Assembly (NCBI RefSeq): GCF_000379685.1 | Contig: NZ_KB903250.1 | Location: 496,624 to 560,623 of the forward strand | Direction: 5' to 3' | Source of the DNA: Catelliglobosispora koreensis DSM 44566 | Lineage (GTDB): Bacteria; Actinomycetota; Actinomycetes; Mycobacteriales; Micromonosporaceae | Length of the DNA: 64,000 nucleotides | In this document: piece by piece, positions 1 through 8,354 of the stretch | Layout: each line of letters starts with the position of its first letter | Position numbering within the stretch: position 1 is the stretch's first letter | Made by a program: the position numbers and the translations under genes | The notes under the pieces: generated by a model | What the model saw: only the letters and a program-made list of their open reading frames with translations | What the model was told of the DNA's origin: nothing | The model's database searches: none

Positions 1-395
1 CCGTGCACGGTTCGCCGGCGGTCTGCGCCTATGACCCGGCCGTTGTCCTTGCCACGGAAGAGGATTGGGGCACCGAATACCTCTCGCTCGACCTGTCCGT
101 CGCCGTCGCCCCGTCGCTGGAAGCCGCGATCGAGCACATTAGACGGTACGGCTCGGGTCACTCCGAAGCGATCATCACGACGTCGCTCGACGCGGCACAG
201 AAGTTCACCGCCGGTGTCGATGCCGCGGCCGTTTTGGTCAACGCTTCCACGCGTTTCGTTGACGGTGGTGAGCTGGGCTTCGGCGCCGAGATCGGCATCT
301 CCACGCAGAAGCTGCACGCCCGCGGGCCGATGGGACTACCGGAACTCACGAGCACCAAATACGTCATCACGGGCTCCGGCCAAACTCGCTCCTAA
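1..395 (+). CDS. proA: Glutamate-5-semialdehyde dehydrogenase, C-terminal part (partial)
   Basis: The open frame enters from the left edge (codons in phase with base 3), so only about the last 130 residues are present. They match the end of gamma-glutamyl phosphate reductase, which makes glutamate-5-semialdehyde from glutamyl-5-phosphate in proline synthesis. Diagnostic stretches are the [18 protein letters not shown] block and the [18 protein letters not shown] tail. The N-terminal NADPH-binding part and catalytic Cys lie outside the window. It ends 23 bp from a convergent gene. A proline dehydrogenase lies far away at 56.4 kb and is not part of this locus. Confidence 0.93.
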   Translation, partial: VHGSPAVCAYDPAVVLATEEDWGTEYLSLDLSVAVAPSLEAAIEHIRRYGSGHSEAIITTSLDAAQKFTAGVDAAAVLVNASTRFVDGGELGFGAEIGISTQKLHARGPMGLPELTSTKYVITGSGQTRS

Positions 396-418
396 TTACG
401 GCCTTGGTGCCGGGGCTC

Positions 419-1237
419 TCAGAAGCGGCAGGCGCGGATGGCTTGCAACGTGACGTTGACGTCGAAGAGTTCGCCGTCGTCTGAGGGCCAGCCGCCGTCG
501 GAGCGCTGCGTTTCGGCGAGGCGCTTGCGAGCGGCCGACAACGTCCAGTCGTCGTCGGCGTAACCGGCGCGGCGCATCGACGCGCCCAGCCATGCGGTGT
601 CGTTGGCGGTCATTCCTGGTACGCGCTCGGTGAGCACCACCGTCATCCGGGCTGACTCGTAGAAGGCACCCATGCGGTGCAGCACCGAGGCGGCAAGCCA
701 GCCCGTGACAAGGAACGAGGGCCATGTGCCGTCGGGGTTCAGGCTCGCCTTGAGCACGTCGGCAGCACGCTCGACGTGTTCGTCGTAACCCTCGCCGATC
801 GACAGCCAGAACGCGGCGTAGGCGGTCAGGTACAGGGTCGCTTCGGGGTCACCCGGCTGCGCCCACGGCGGGGCGTCGTGGGCGAGCGACTCGTCTTCTT
901 GCCACGTGCCATCGGTGCGCTGCCGTGAGGCGAGCCAGTGCAGTGCGCTGCGTGCCTTGTGCCGTTGCAGGGCACCAAGGTCATCGAGTTGTGCCAATCT
1001 GAAGCAGGTGGCGTCAATAGAGGGCACACGACCGCTGTAAAAGGCCGGCCAACCGCCAGCCAGGGTCTGCCCGATTTCCGCCGCGGCGAGCATGTCCTCA
1101 CTCGGTAAGGCGCCCGTGCGCAGGTAGGAGAGCCTTGCGCGGTCTACCTGGTCCCCTTTTGCCACCACGAAACCGATTGCCGCGTCCAGATCTACCACAG
1201 CGGCAAAGCCTACCGGAGGCGCGTTACGCAAGGTCAA
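419..1237 (-). CDS. Prenyltransferase/squalene-oxidase-repeat protein
   Basis: A protein of up to 272 aa with repeated alpha-alpha toroid (QW-like) motifs: SRQRTDGTWQEDE near residue 105, LNPDGTWPSF near 168 and ETQRSDGGWPSDDG near the end. These are typical of terpenoid cyclases and protein prenyltransferase beta subunits. The DxDD-type cyclase motif is not visible and the protein is about half the length of a class II cyclase, so enzymatic activity is uncertain. The longest frame starts with TTG at 1237. A GTG at 1198 (VDLDAAIGFV) is an equally good start. It is convergent with proA and divergent from the regulator at 1429. Confidence 0.75.
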   Translation of the reverse strand: MTLRNAPPVGFAAVVDLDAAIGFVVAKGDQVDRARLSYLRTGALPSEDMLAAAEIGQTLAGGWPAFYSGRVPSIDATCFRLAQLDDLGALQRHKARSALHWLASRQRTDGTWQEDESLAHDAPPWAQPGDPEATLYLTAYAAFWLSIGEGYDEHVERAADVLKASLNPDGTWPSFLVTGWLAASVLHRMGAFYESARMTVVLTERVPGMTANDTAWLGASMRRAGYADDDWTLSAARKRLAETQRSDGGWPSDDGELFDVNVTLQAIRACRF

Positions 1238-1428
1238 CTCACCGTTCGGCTAGAGAAAGATGTGGCACGTCTGTGGTGAACGCCTCGCCCCCGGCGATAT
1301 CGAGGCGTTCACCCAGCGACGTGGAAATGATCGACAGTATTAGTAAGTACGGCAACCTGTATTCACCTGGAGGAATAGTCACGCCGGGTGCTAAGGTCCT
1401 GGTTCGGTCACGAGCTGGGAGTGAGAGG

Positions 1429-2412
1429 ATGCTGCGGATTCATTTCACCGCTAGCGATCTGGCTCGCACCCGCATCGTCACCCAGCCAGATCCGCTTTGG
1501 GAAACCGCGTTGAGCATGCACGTGCTCCGCTCACCCGCACCGGACGCGCTCCTCGAAGGCTGGCGACTGCGCAATTCCCAACTGCTGCAAGCGACCAGCG
1601 GCCTCAAGGAACAGCTCGCCCTGGCTTCCATACTCAACCCGCCGCTCGGCTACTTTCCTGACTTCCTCACCCCGGCCGGAGCCTCAGCCGGGATAGACGC
1701 CGGGCTGCAAGCCCTGCTCTCGACGCCAAAGAAGCAACTTAAGGCGGAGATTTCCCAAGTCTGCGAGGCGAACCCGGCGATCGGGTCCACAGTGGAGGAC
1801 ATCGGGTCGGGCCGTCCGTCGGCACTGCTGTCGCTCGCGGGTGCCCTGCGCAGGTACTACGACGTCATGCTTGCTCCATTGTGGACAAACATCAGTGCTG
1901 CCGTCGAGGCCGACCGCACCCTGCGCGGTCAGCAGTTAGCCGATGGCGGACCGGAAGCGATGCTCAGCGACTTGGCTCCGCTCGGCCGGTTTCGTGGTGA
2001 AGTGCTGGAGCTGCTGCACCACCGCCAGGACCGCGACGTTCATCTGGACGGCCGCGGACTGACGTTGATCCCGTCTTACTTCAAGGAATCGGCGACGCTC
2101 ATGGTGCTGGCTGACCCGGAGCTAGCGCCCGTGATCGTCTACCCCGTCCATCGAGGGACCAGAGTCGCCATTGACGTTCAGCGCACGGCACTGAGCGCAC
2201 TCATTGGCCGCAGCCGGGCAGCCGTGCTGGAACAGGCGGCCAGCGGAGCCACCGTGTCACAGATCGCCAAACAGCTCGACATCTCACAGCCAAACGCCAC
2301 CAAGCATCTCGCCGTCCTGCGCGACGCGGGACTGCTCCAATCGGTGCGGATGCGCAACGCCACCCGGCACGCGATCACGCCGCTAGGTCAGGCGCTATTG
2401 AAGGGCCAATAG
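1429..2412 (+). CDS. ArsR-family winged-helix regulator with N-terminal sensor region
   Basis: A 327-aa protein. The last ~75 residues form an ArsR-type winged helix (SGATVSQIAKQLDISQPNATKHLAVLRDAG, recognition helix around SQPNATKHL). The first ~240 residues form a mainly helical region with no assigned ligand; this layout is common in actinomycete ArsR proteins. ATG at 1429 is chosen because GAGAGG lies just upstream and the protein begins with the usual MLRIHFTASDLARTRI. The frame is open further upstream but lacks a ribosome site. It is probably a DNA-binding repressor; the target is unknown. The next gene is a second ArsR protein with its own promoter. Confidence 0.85.
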   Translation: MLRIHFTASDLARTRIVTQPDPLWETALSMHVLRSPAPDALLEGWRLRNSQLLQATSGLKEQLALASILNPPLGYFPDFLTPAGASAGIDAGLQALLSTPKKQLKAEISQVCEANPAIGSTVEDIGSGRPSALLSLAGALRRYYDVMLAPLWTNISAAVEADRTLRGQQLADGGPEAMLSDLAPLGRFRGEVLELLHHRQDRDVHLDGRGLTLIPSYFKESATLMVLADPELAPVIVYPVHRGTRVAIDVQRTALSALIGRSRAAVLEQAASGATVSQIAKQLDISQPNATKHLAVLRDAGLLQSVRMRNATRHAITPLGQALLKGQ

Positions 2413-2421
2413 CCCGCCAAG

Positions 2422-2451
2422 TTGACATGCAGCCATTCGGCTGCCTATCTT
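2422..2451 (+). promoter_or_regulatory. Promoter of the arsR-SRPBCC gene
   Basis: A consensus-like -35 TTGACA at 2422-2427 and -10 TATCTT at 2446-2451, with an 18-bp spacer, followed by SD GGAGG at 2480-2484 and GTG at 2493. The spacer holds a perfect palindrome (see 2429-2473). Confidence 0.75.
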
Positions 2452-2473
2452 GAAAAGGCAGCTAATTGGCTGC
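2429..2473. promoter_or_regulatory. Paired operators GCAGCC-N4-GGCTGC
   Basis: The first copy, 2429-2444, is a perfect 6-bp inverted repeat with a 4-bp gap, inside the -35/-10 spacer. The second copy, 2458-2473, is GCAGCT-AATT-GGCTGC (one mismatch) and sits just after the -10, at the likely transcription start. Centres are 29 bp apart. The position is typical of autorepression by a dimeric ArsR-type protein. Confidence 0.7.
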
Positions 2474-2492
2474 ATGTCTGGAGGCAATCGCC

Positions 2493-3275
2493 GTGGATGA
2501 GATCTTCAAAGCGCTGGCTGACCCCAGTCGCCGCGAGCTGCTCGACCGGCTAAACGCACGCAATGGGCAGACCCTGCGGGAGCTTTGCGACGGGCTGGGC
2601 ATGGCGAGACAGTCCGTGAGCAAGCACCTCGCCGTGCTTGAGGCAGCCGATCTCGTGACCACCGCTCGGCGCGGCAGGGAAAAGCTGCACTACCTCAACT
2701 CGGCGCCGGTCAACGCGATCGCCGACCGCTGGATCGGGCACTACGCGCGCGAACGGGTCCAGGCACTCGCCGATCTCAAGAAGGCATTGGAGTCCGAGAT
2801 GAACGAGTTCGTTTACAAGACCTACATCAAGACCACACCGGAGAAGCTCTGGCAGGCCCTCACCGATCCCGCCTTCACCAGCCGCTATTGGGGAGTCACC
2901 TTCGACTCCGAGTGGACCAAAGGCAGTCACGTGACCTGGCATTTCCGCGGCGCGACGATGGACGGGCCCGAACAGGTCGTGCTCGACTCCGAGCCCTACC
3001 GCAAGCTTTCCTTTACGTGGCACGACTTTACGCCCGAGTTCGGCAAAGAGATCGGCGCGGACGAGCAGACACTGTCCACATTGGCCGCCGAAAGCCGCTC
3101 GAAAGTCACCTTCGAGATCGAGCCCGCCGGTCAGATGGTCAAGCTAACCGTGACACACGACGGATTCGACGACGACAGCCAAATCCTCAAGGACGTCAGC
3201 GAAGGCTGGCTGCCGTTGCTATCAAGCCTCAAGACCCTGCTCGAAACCGGCGAACCGCTACCCGAGCCGGCCTAG
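2493..3275 (+). CDS. ArsR winged helix fused to an SRPBCC (AHSA1-like) domain
   Basis: A 260-aa fusion. Residues 1-85 are an ArsR winged helix (FKALADPSRRELLDRL, then MARQSVSKHLAVLEAADLV). Residues ~100-250 are a START/SRPBCC domain of the AHSA1 type (VYKTYIKTTPEKLWQALTDP, SRYWGVTFDSEW). Such fusions are known in actinobacteria, where the hydrophobic SRPBCC cavity could make the repressor ligand-responsive; that is inference. GTG at 2493 has GGAGG eight bases upstream and gives the standard MDEIFKALADPSRR start. Two operator copies lie on its promoter. Confidence 0.88.
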   Translation: MDEIFKALADPSRRELLDRLNARNGQTLRELCDGLGMARQSVSKHLAVLEAADLVTTARRGREKLHYLNSAPVNAIADRWIGHYARERVQALADLKKALESEMNEFVYKTYIKTTPEKLWQALTDPAFTSRYWGVTFDSEWTKGSHVTWHFRGATMDGPEQVVLDSEPYRKLSFTWHDFTPEFGKEIGADEQTLSTLAAESRSKVTFEIEPAGQMVKLTVTHDGFDDDSQILKDVSEGWLPLLSSLKTLLETGEPLPEPA

Positions 3276-3399
3276 CCGCGCGCGAATCACGGCGATTGCC
3301 ACGCGAAAGGAGCCCGGGACGCGCGGACCTTCGTTGCCGCGCGGGAGCTCGCGGCCTGGGCCACGGCGGGCCGGCGCATAAAATGCTCTTGAAAAGAAT

Positions 3400-3429
3400 G
3401 CGCCCCAGCGGCCGAAACCGCTGGGGCGC
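3400..3429 (-). terminator. Terminator of moeZ
   Basis: Twelve-bp perfect stem (3400-3411 with 3418-3429) and a 6-nt loop. On the minus strand it is followed by a T-rich stretch (ATTCTTTTC), just after the moeZ stop. Confidence 0.8.
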
Positions 3430-3437
3430 AACAACTA

Positions 3438-4619
3438 TTAGTAGACAGGCAACGAGGAGTCGACTGTCTTGATCCAGGCGAGCACGCCGCCCTGCACGTG
3501 AACGGCGTCCTTGAAGCCAGCTTGCTTAAGCGCGGCAAGGGCTTCGGCGCTGCGAATGCCGGACTTGCAGTGCAGCACGATCTGCTTGTCTTGCGGCAGA
3601 CTGGCGAGCGCTTCACCCGAAAGGATGTCGCCCTTGGGAATCAGGACACTGCCCGGGATGCGGACGATCTCGTATTCGGCTGGTTCGCGGACGTCGACGA
3701 GGTAGATGTCCTTCTCCGCATCCTGCCAGTCCTTGAGCTCGCGGGCGGTGATGGTCGAGCCGATCGTCGCCTCGGCGGCCTCGTCGGAAACGGCTCCGCA
3801 GAAGTCCTCGTAGTCCTCAAGGAGATCGGTGACGGTGGGGTTGTCTCCACATAGGACACACGACGGGTCCTTGCGAACCCGGATCTTGCGGTAGCTCATT
3901 TCCAGGGCGTCGTAAACGATCAGCGAACCGACGAGCGGCTCACCGGTGCCGGTCAGCAGCTTGATGGCCTCGGTGACCTGAATCGAGCCGATGCTCGCGC
4001 AGAGCACACCAAGCACGCCACCCTCGGCGCAGCTCGGAACCATGCCGGGCGGCGGCGGCTCGGGGTAAAGGCAGCGGTAGCAAGGGCCGTGCTCGGACCA
4101 GAACACGCTGGCCTGGCCGTCGAAGCGGTAGATCGAGCCCCACACGTAGGGCTTGCCCAGCAACACCGCGGCGTCGTTGACCAGATAACGCGTGGCGAAG
4201 TTGTCCGTGCCGTCAACGATCAGGTCGTACTGCGAGAAGATCTCGCGCACGTTGTCGCGGTCGAGAGCCGTGTTGTGGATGACCACGTTCACGTAGGGGT
4301 TGATTTCGCGGATCGAGTTCGCGGCCGACTCCGCCTTGGAGCGGCCAATGTCGGACTGCCCGTGAATGATTTGGCGCTGGAGGTTCGACTCATCGACGGT
4401 GTCGAATTCGACGATGCCGAGCGTGCCTACACCCGCTGCTGCTAGATACATCAGCGCCGGCGACCCCAGACCGCCGGCGCCCACACAGAGCACCTTGGCG
4501 TTCTTGAGCCGTTTCTGCCCGGTGACTCCGACGTCAGGGATGATCAGATGGCGGCTGTAGCGGCGGACCTCGTCCACCGAGAGGGACTCGGCTGGCTCAA
4601 CCAGCGGCGGCAACGACAT
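3438..4619 (-). CDS. moeZ: MoeZ: adenylyltransferase/sulfurtransferase (E1-like plus rhodanese)
   Basis: A 393-aa two-domain protein. The N-terminal E1-like ThiF/MoeB domain (~20-265) has the nucleotide loop GAGGLGSPALMYLAAAG, the paired zinc cysteines CYRC and CVLC, and the active-site region VPSCAEGG. The C-terminal rhodanese domain (~290-393) has the persulfide loop HCKSGIRS. MoeZ adenylates the C-terminus of sulfur-carrier proteins (MoaD/ThiS/CysO type) and passes sulfur to them, feeding molybdopterin and other thio-metabolites. Its place next to a DUF3152 gene and the TetR/DUF3107/helicase cluster matches M. tuberculosis Rv3206c and neighbours. Confidence 0.95.
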   Translation of the reverse strand: MSLPPLVEPAESLSVDEVRRYSRHLIIPDVGVTGQKRLKNAKVLCVGAGGLGSPALMYLAAAGVGTLGIVEFDTVDESNLQRQIIHGQSDIGRSKAESAANSIREINPYVNVVIHNTALDRDNVREIFSQYDLIVDGTDNFATRYLVNDAAVLLGKPYVWGSIYRFDGQASVFWSEHGPCYRCLYPEPPPPGMVPSCAEGGVLGVLCASIGSIQVTEAIKLLTGTGEPLVGSLIVYDALEMSYRKIRVRKDPSCVLCGDNPTVTDLLEDYEDFCGAVSDEAAEATIGSTITARELKDWQDAEKDIYLVDVREPAEYEIVRIPGSVLIPKGDILSGEALASLPQDKQIVLHCKSGIRSAEALAALKQAGFKDAVHVQGGVLAWIKTVDSSLPVY

Positions 4620-4691
4620 GATTGCATTCTCCTCTTCCCGGGTCGGGAACGTTATGCGACGTCCGCCACTCCTGTGACGCGGCCGCCCACG

Positions 4692-5507
4692 TTACGCAAC
4701 AGGCTCGCCCGCGTATCGCTTCCCATCGAGATATGGCCATGGGTTCGCGGTGCAGCCGTCGAGTCCCAGAGTTTGGCGGTACATCGTCGGGGCGGGCTTG
4801 CCCTCGCCCGGGCAACCCTCGTGACCACGGCCGAGTTCATGACCGACTTCGTGGTTGATGACGTATTGCCGGTAGGTCTCCAGCGGAACGCCACCATCCA
4901 CGTAATCTGGAATCGACTTGTGCCATCGATCGAGATTAATGATGACTTTCTTCCACTGCTGACACGACGTGTAGGGGATGCCGTCTACCCGAATGTCGAG
5001 ACCGCTTTGGCTGCACATCTTGTGCGCCGTGTCGCGGGTCGCCAAGTGAATCGTGAAGTCATAGGGCTCACCGTCAGCCACGCGCTGGAAGCGCACCTGC
5101 TTGCCAGCGATCCAGCTGCGCGGGTCGCCGAGGGTCGCATCGACCATCCGCGTGAATTCGGTCAGGTCGTCGGCGGCGACATTGGACTCGGCCGCGATGC
5201 GGAACCGCTTCAGGGTCCCTGCTGTGCCCAGGATTTGCCCGCGCGTCGTGCCGATGACGAACGTGCCCGGGCCCGAGGCGGGCGGTTCGGCCTCGGCGAG
5301 CAACACGGGCTCGGGTGGTGGCACGGAGACGGCTGCGGCATCCGGCGCACCGGCCAGAACCGGATTGAGCGTGCCTCTGGAAGCCCGGAAATCACGGAAC
5401 ATGCTCGCCGCCACCAGAATCGCGCCAAGCGCCACCACGGTCAGCGCCCAGCGAAGCCGGCGGCGCTGAGCCTCTTGCCGCTTTTTCCAAGCAGGCTTGC
5501 GACTCAA
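4692..5507 (-). CDS. DUF3152 membrane-anchored metzincin-like protein
   Basis: A 271-aa protein with a basic cytoplasmic start, one membrane segment (~20-37), a Pro/Ala-rich linker and a C-terminal DUF3152 domain. At ~219-229 it carries HEVGHELGRGH, the HExxHxxGxxH zinc signature of metzincins, followed by EGC and several Cys that may form disulfides outside the cell. Family members (Rv3207c type) are uncharacterised; peptidase activity is inferred from the motif. It starts with TTG at 5507, sharing TTGA with the stop of the upstream gene, so translation is probably coupled. Confidence 0.85.
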   Translation of the reverse strand: MSRKPAWKKRQEAQRRRLRWALTVVALGAILVAASMFRDFRASRGTLNPVLAGAPDAAAVSVPPPEPVLLAEAEPPASGPGTFVIGTTRGQILGTAGTLKRFRIAAESNVAADDLTEFTRMVDATLGDPRSWIAGKQVRFQRVADGEPYDFTIHLATRDTAHKMCSQSGLDIRVDGIPYTSCQQWKKVIINLDRWHKSIPDYVDGGVPLETYRQYVINHEVGHELGRGHEGCPGEGKPAPTMYRQTLGLDGCTANPWPYLDGKRYAGEPVA

Positions 5508-7120
5508 GGTATAAGAGCAGCTAGGCGGCGGTTCACAGCGCTAAGCGTAGCCCGGACCACGGCCCGTCGGGGATCCCCTGACACCAATGCGGAGCCGGCG
5601 AGCTGCTCGACCCAGCCACCGCACACGAGCAGGACGACGACCACGGCGACATCGCAACTGCCCATCGGCACGAGCGCCGCGTGCTCCACGAAGCACCGGC
5701 CCGGCTCACCGGTCGTGGTGCCTTCCTTGAGCAGATCGTCGACAGCCGCGGCGGTCGCGGCAGCGCACAGCCGCAATACGTATGCGTCGACCGCAGGACC
5801 GCTCGCGTTGCCTGACGCCGTCTTGCCAGCCGTCGTTAAGCGCACCTCGACGGTCGCGTCGAGGCCAAAGGTGGTGGTCTGAACGTGCTCGATGATCGGG
5901 CGTGGACCCTGGTCGCGATCGTTTGGCAGCGCGGGTGACTGTGCTCCCGAGGGCGGCTCACCCTCTGGATTAGCGGTCCGCCACGTGGCCGCCGCGCGCT
6001 CCGAGGGACGAAGCTCGCCAGGCTGCCGGCGCGGCACGCTGACGGGATGACGCCGCCGCGACTCACGCCGCTCCTGTGCCCACGGCTCGTGTGGCGCGGG
6101 GGTTTGCCATGGCTCGGGCGGAGCAGGCGGCACGGCACCCAGACCCGTTCGGGGACCGGGCACGACCGGCGGGTCGGCCGGAGGTGGCGCGGGCTCGCCC
6201 TGTCCCGGGATCTTCGGCACCTCACCGGTCAGCGCGGCGTCGAGACCCATTTGCTCCTGAAGCATGCGCGCGACCTTGCGGCTGATGACCGCTGGGTCGG
6301 CGCCCTCGGCCAGCTCCAGGCGCAGATGATGAGCCCCGGCTGTGGTCGTGCGCATCGTCGCTTCCCGGACCCCGCCCACCCCGCGGACCGCTTCGAGAAT
6401 CGCTTCCACATCGAAGCCCTCGGGACGGTCGGTCGGTGGCACGTCGTCACGGCGCAGCACATCGCGAATCTTGCTCAGCTGAGCCTTGTCTTCAAGCGGC
6501 TGGACAGGCGGATCAGGCACGTCTTGCGGCACATCTGGCTCGGCCGGAATGCGTTGCGGCAGCTCGGCTTCGGCATCCTCAGGCTCCGCGTCCTCGATGG
6601 GCGGCAGGGCCGGGCTCTCAGCATCTGGAAACGCCATACCGAACCGCTGGCCTAGCGTCAGCGCGGCCAGCGGCGGATCTTCTTCTTCGGCCGGAGCGAC
6701 CGGCGGTGTCATAGCGGGCGGCAAGGGTGGTGGCGACCAGGCAATGGGCGGGGGTGCCCCGATCTGCGGCAGTCCTTGCTGTGGGGTCGGCGCGTCGAAG
6801 TCGAAACTGCCGTTGTCGAACGATCCGTTGTCGTGAGCGGCGTGCCGGGCGAACTCGGCTGACCGTTGAGCCAGCTCATCGGCGTAGGGATCTTCGGAAC
6901 TCTCGGCTGGAACATAGGGGCTAAAGCGCGGTTGGATCAGTGTCTGCGTTAATGGATCATCGTCGGGAGGGAACACAGGAGCGTTGCCGCCAGCGAGGGC
7001 TTCGATGCCACGGCGATCGGCACCCGCGCTGGACCAAACTTCTTTGGCCCAAGGTGCCATATGCCCATTGGCTGAACCCTCGTCGTTGCGGTCATTATCG
7101 GTTTGTCCTAGACCATCCAC
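5504..7120 (-). CDS. Proline-rich protein of unknown function
   Basis: A 538-aa acidic and proline-rich protein. The first ~220 residues are low complexity. Two ordered stretches follow: one around 230-300 (GVREATMRTTTAGAHHLRLELAEG) and a C-terminal ~120 residues (VQTTTFGLDATVEVRLTTAG to the end). The two resemble each other loosely in their beta-strand pattern. No signal peptide or membrane segment is seen. GTG at 7120 follows GAGGAG. It is the first gene of the DUF3152 operon (4-nt overlap). A similar long gene accompanies DUF3152 in other actinobacteria, but the function is unknown. Confidence 0.75.
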   Translation of the reverse strand: MDGLGQTDNDRNDEGSANGHMAPWAKEVWSSAGADRRGIEALAGGNAPVFPPDDDPLTQTLIQPRFSPYVPAESSEDPYADELAQRSAEFARHAAHDNGSFDNGSFDFDAPTPQQGLPQIGAPPPIAWSPPPLPPAMTPPVAPAEEEDPPLAALTLGQRFGMAFPDAESPALPPIEDAEPEDAEAELPQRIPAEPDVPQDVPDPPVQPLEDKAQLSKIRDVLRRDDVPPTDRPEGFDVEAILEAVRGVGGVREATMRTTTAGAHHLRLELAEGADPAVISRKVARMLQEQMGLDAALTGEVPKIPGQGEPAPPPADPPVVPGPRTGLGAVPPAPPEPWQTPAPHEPWAQERRESRRRHPVSVPRRQPGELRPSERAAATWRTANPEGEPPSGAQSPALPNDRDQGPRPIIEHVQTTTFGLDATVEVRLTTAGKTASGNASGPAVDAYVLRLCAAATAAAVDDLLKEGTTTGEPGRCFVEHAALVPMGSCDVAVVVVLLVCGGWVEQLAGSALVSGDPRRAVVRATLSAVNRRLAALIP

Positions 7121-7237
7121 CGTGCGCTCCTCGGTCGCCCAATGCTGAGGCTACCGTGAACGGTGAATGACGATAAGTTGCAACGACGGGCCAGTTGACA
7201 AGATCCGTCGAACGTCCGTCTAACGGAGGAGATCTTC

Positions 7238-7864
7238 ATGACCGCGGCATCGAGCGCTACGGGGCGCCCGACCAGGCTTCCCCGCTCCGCACGACGTAAG
7301 CAGCTGCTGGCTGCGGCCCAGGATGTCTTCGTTGCCCAGGGCTACCACGCTGCTGCCATGGACGACATCGCCGAGCGCGCGGGCGTTTCCAAGCCTGTCC
7401 TATATCAACACTTCCCGGGCAAGCTGGAGCTTTACCTCGCCCTTTTGGACACTCACTGCGACGCGTTCGCCGAGCGGATCAAGGACGCGATGACGGCGAC
7501 GACCGATAACGCGCTTCGCGTTCGCGGCGCCATGCGAGCGTATTTCGACTTCGTGTCCCACGAGAGCGAAGCGTTCCGGCTCGTCTTTGAATCCGATCTA
7601 CGCAATGAATCAGCCGTGCGGGCACGCGTCGACCGGATGGAGCGCCTCAGCGTTGACGCGATCACCGAGACCATCATGTCGGACACCGGCGTCAACCGCG
7701 CCCGCGCCGAGATGCTCGCCGCCGGTCTTTGCGGCGCGGCTCAGGTCGCCGCGCGATTCTGGCTCGAGGGTGGCCGCGAAGTGTCGCAAGAGGAGGCTGA
7801 ACAGCTCATCACGACATTGGCTTGGCGAGGCATCGGCAGCTTCCCGTTGCATCACGAGCACTGA
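7238..7864 (+). CDS. TetR/AcrR-family regulator (Rv3208-like)
   Basis: A 208-aa protein. The N-terminal TetR DNA-binding domain covers ~18-65 (RKQLLAAAQDVFVAQGYHA, then DDIAERAGVSKPVLYQHFPGK). The C-terminal ligand-binding domain is helical. ATG at 7238 follows GGAGGAGA. TTGACA at 7195-7200 may be its -35. It is divergent from the proline-rich gene and followed by DUF3107 and a DEAD-box helicase, the order found around Rv3208 in mycobacteria. The regulated genes cannot be read from this sequence. Confidence 0.9.
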   Translation: MTAASSATGRPTRLPRSARRKQLLAAAQDVFVAQGYHAAAMDDIAERAGVSKPVLYQHFPGKLELYLALLDTHCDAFAERIKDAMTATTDNALRVRGAMRAYFDFVSHESEAFRLVFESDLRNESAVRARVDRMERLSVDAITETIMSDTGVNRARAEMLAAGLCGAAQVAARFWLEGGREVSQEEAEQLITTLAWRGIGSFPLHHEH

Positions 7865-7900
7865 GCTAAAGTCGCTTGGGACGCAACGAAGGGGAAGCGC

Positions 7901-8128
7901 GTGGAGGTCAAAATCGGCGTGCAATACGCCGCCCGGGAGCTGATTATCGACAGCGCCCAGTCGCCTGCCGAGGTGGAGGCGCAGGTCACGGACGCGATCG
8001 AGTCCGGCAAGAACACAATTACGCTCGTCGATGAAAAGGGCAAGCGGGTGATCGTTCCGGTCGACAAGCTCGCCTATGTCGAAATAGCCGAGGCCACGAG
8101 CCGCCAGGTGGGCTTCACCGTCCGCTGA
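7901..8128 (+). CDS. DUF3107 small protein
   Basis: A 75-aa protein starting at GTG 7901 after GAAGGGGAAG. It matches DUF3107 (Rv3208A/TB9.4 type): KIGVQYAARELIIDS near the start and KRVIVPVDKLAYVEI in the second half. The family is a short conserved actinobacterial protein without an assigned biochemical role. It lies 36 bp after the TetR gene and is probably co-transcribed. A small hairpin at 8172-8188 follows. Confidence 0.88.
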   Translation: MEVKIGVQYAARELIIDSAQSPAEVEAQVTDAIESGKNTITLVDEKGKRVIVPVDKLAYVEIAEATSRQVGFTVR

Positions 8129-8171
8129 GCTCCTGGTAAACGCGCCTCAATTAATGGCGTGAATGAATTTC

Positions 8172-8188
8172 TCACCACGTTTTGGTGA
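8172..8188 (+). terminator. Short hairpin after DUF3107
   Basis: A 6-bp stem (TCACCA / TGGTGA) with a 5-nt loop, 44 nt after the DUF3107 stop, containing TTTT in its loop. A weak terminator candidate. Confidence 0.35.
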
Positions 8189-8191
8189 CCC

Positions 8192-8244
8192 GGCCCATGT
8201 CGAACCCGTAGGATAGCGGAGTTGACATGGGCCGTGCCCATGTC
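8192..8244. promoter_or_regulatory. Three copies of GCCCATGTC upstream of the helicase
   Basis: The 9-mer occurs at 8193-8201, inverted at 8224-8232 and again at 8236-8244. The last two form a perfect palindrome with a 3-bp centre. The first can pair instead with the second (10-bp arms, 8192-8201 with 8224-8233). A TAGGAT -10 candidate lies at 8209-8214, so the array may be operators around the start site. If transcription begins further upstream, the copies would form mutually exclusive hairpins. Confidence 0.6.
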
Positions 8245-8354
8245 GCGTGCGTGTGGCCCGTGGCTCATTAGCTACGTGCGGCCCCGCACAAAACGACGGA
8301 TAGCGCCCTTATGTGGAAAAAGGGGCGCACTTAACAAGGGCACCCCATAACCCC

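Noticed and set aside
1135-1428. Upstream in-frame extension of the ArsR gene at 1429
   Set aside because: No ribosome site, low-complexity translation and overlap with the divergent gene. ATG 1429 with GAGAGG gives the family start.
8222-8227. TTGACA as -35 of the helicase promoter
   Set aside because: No acceptable -10 lies 16-19 bp downstream, and the hexamer is part of the GCCCATGTC inverted repeat.
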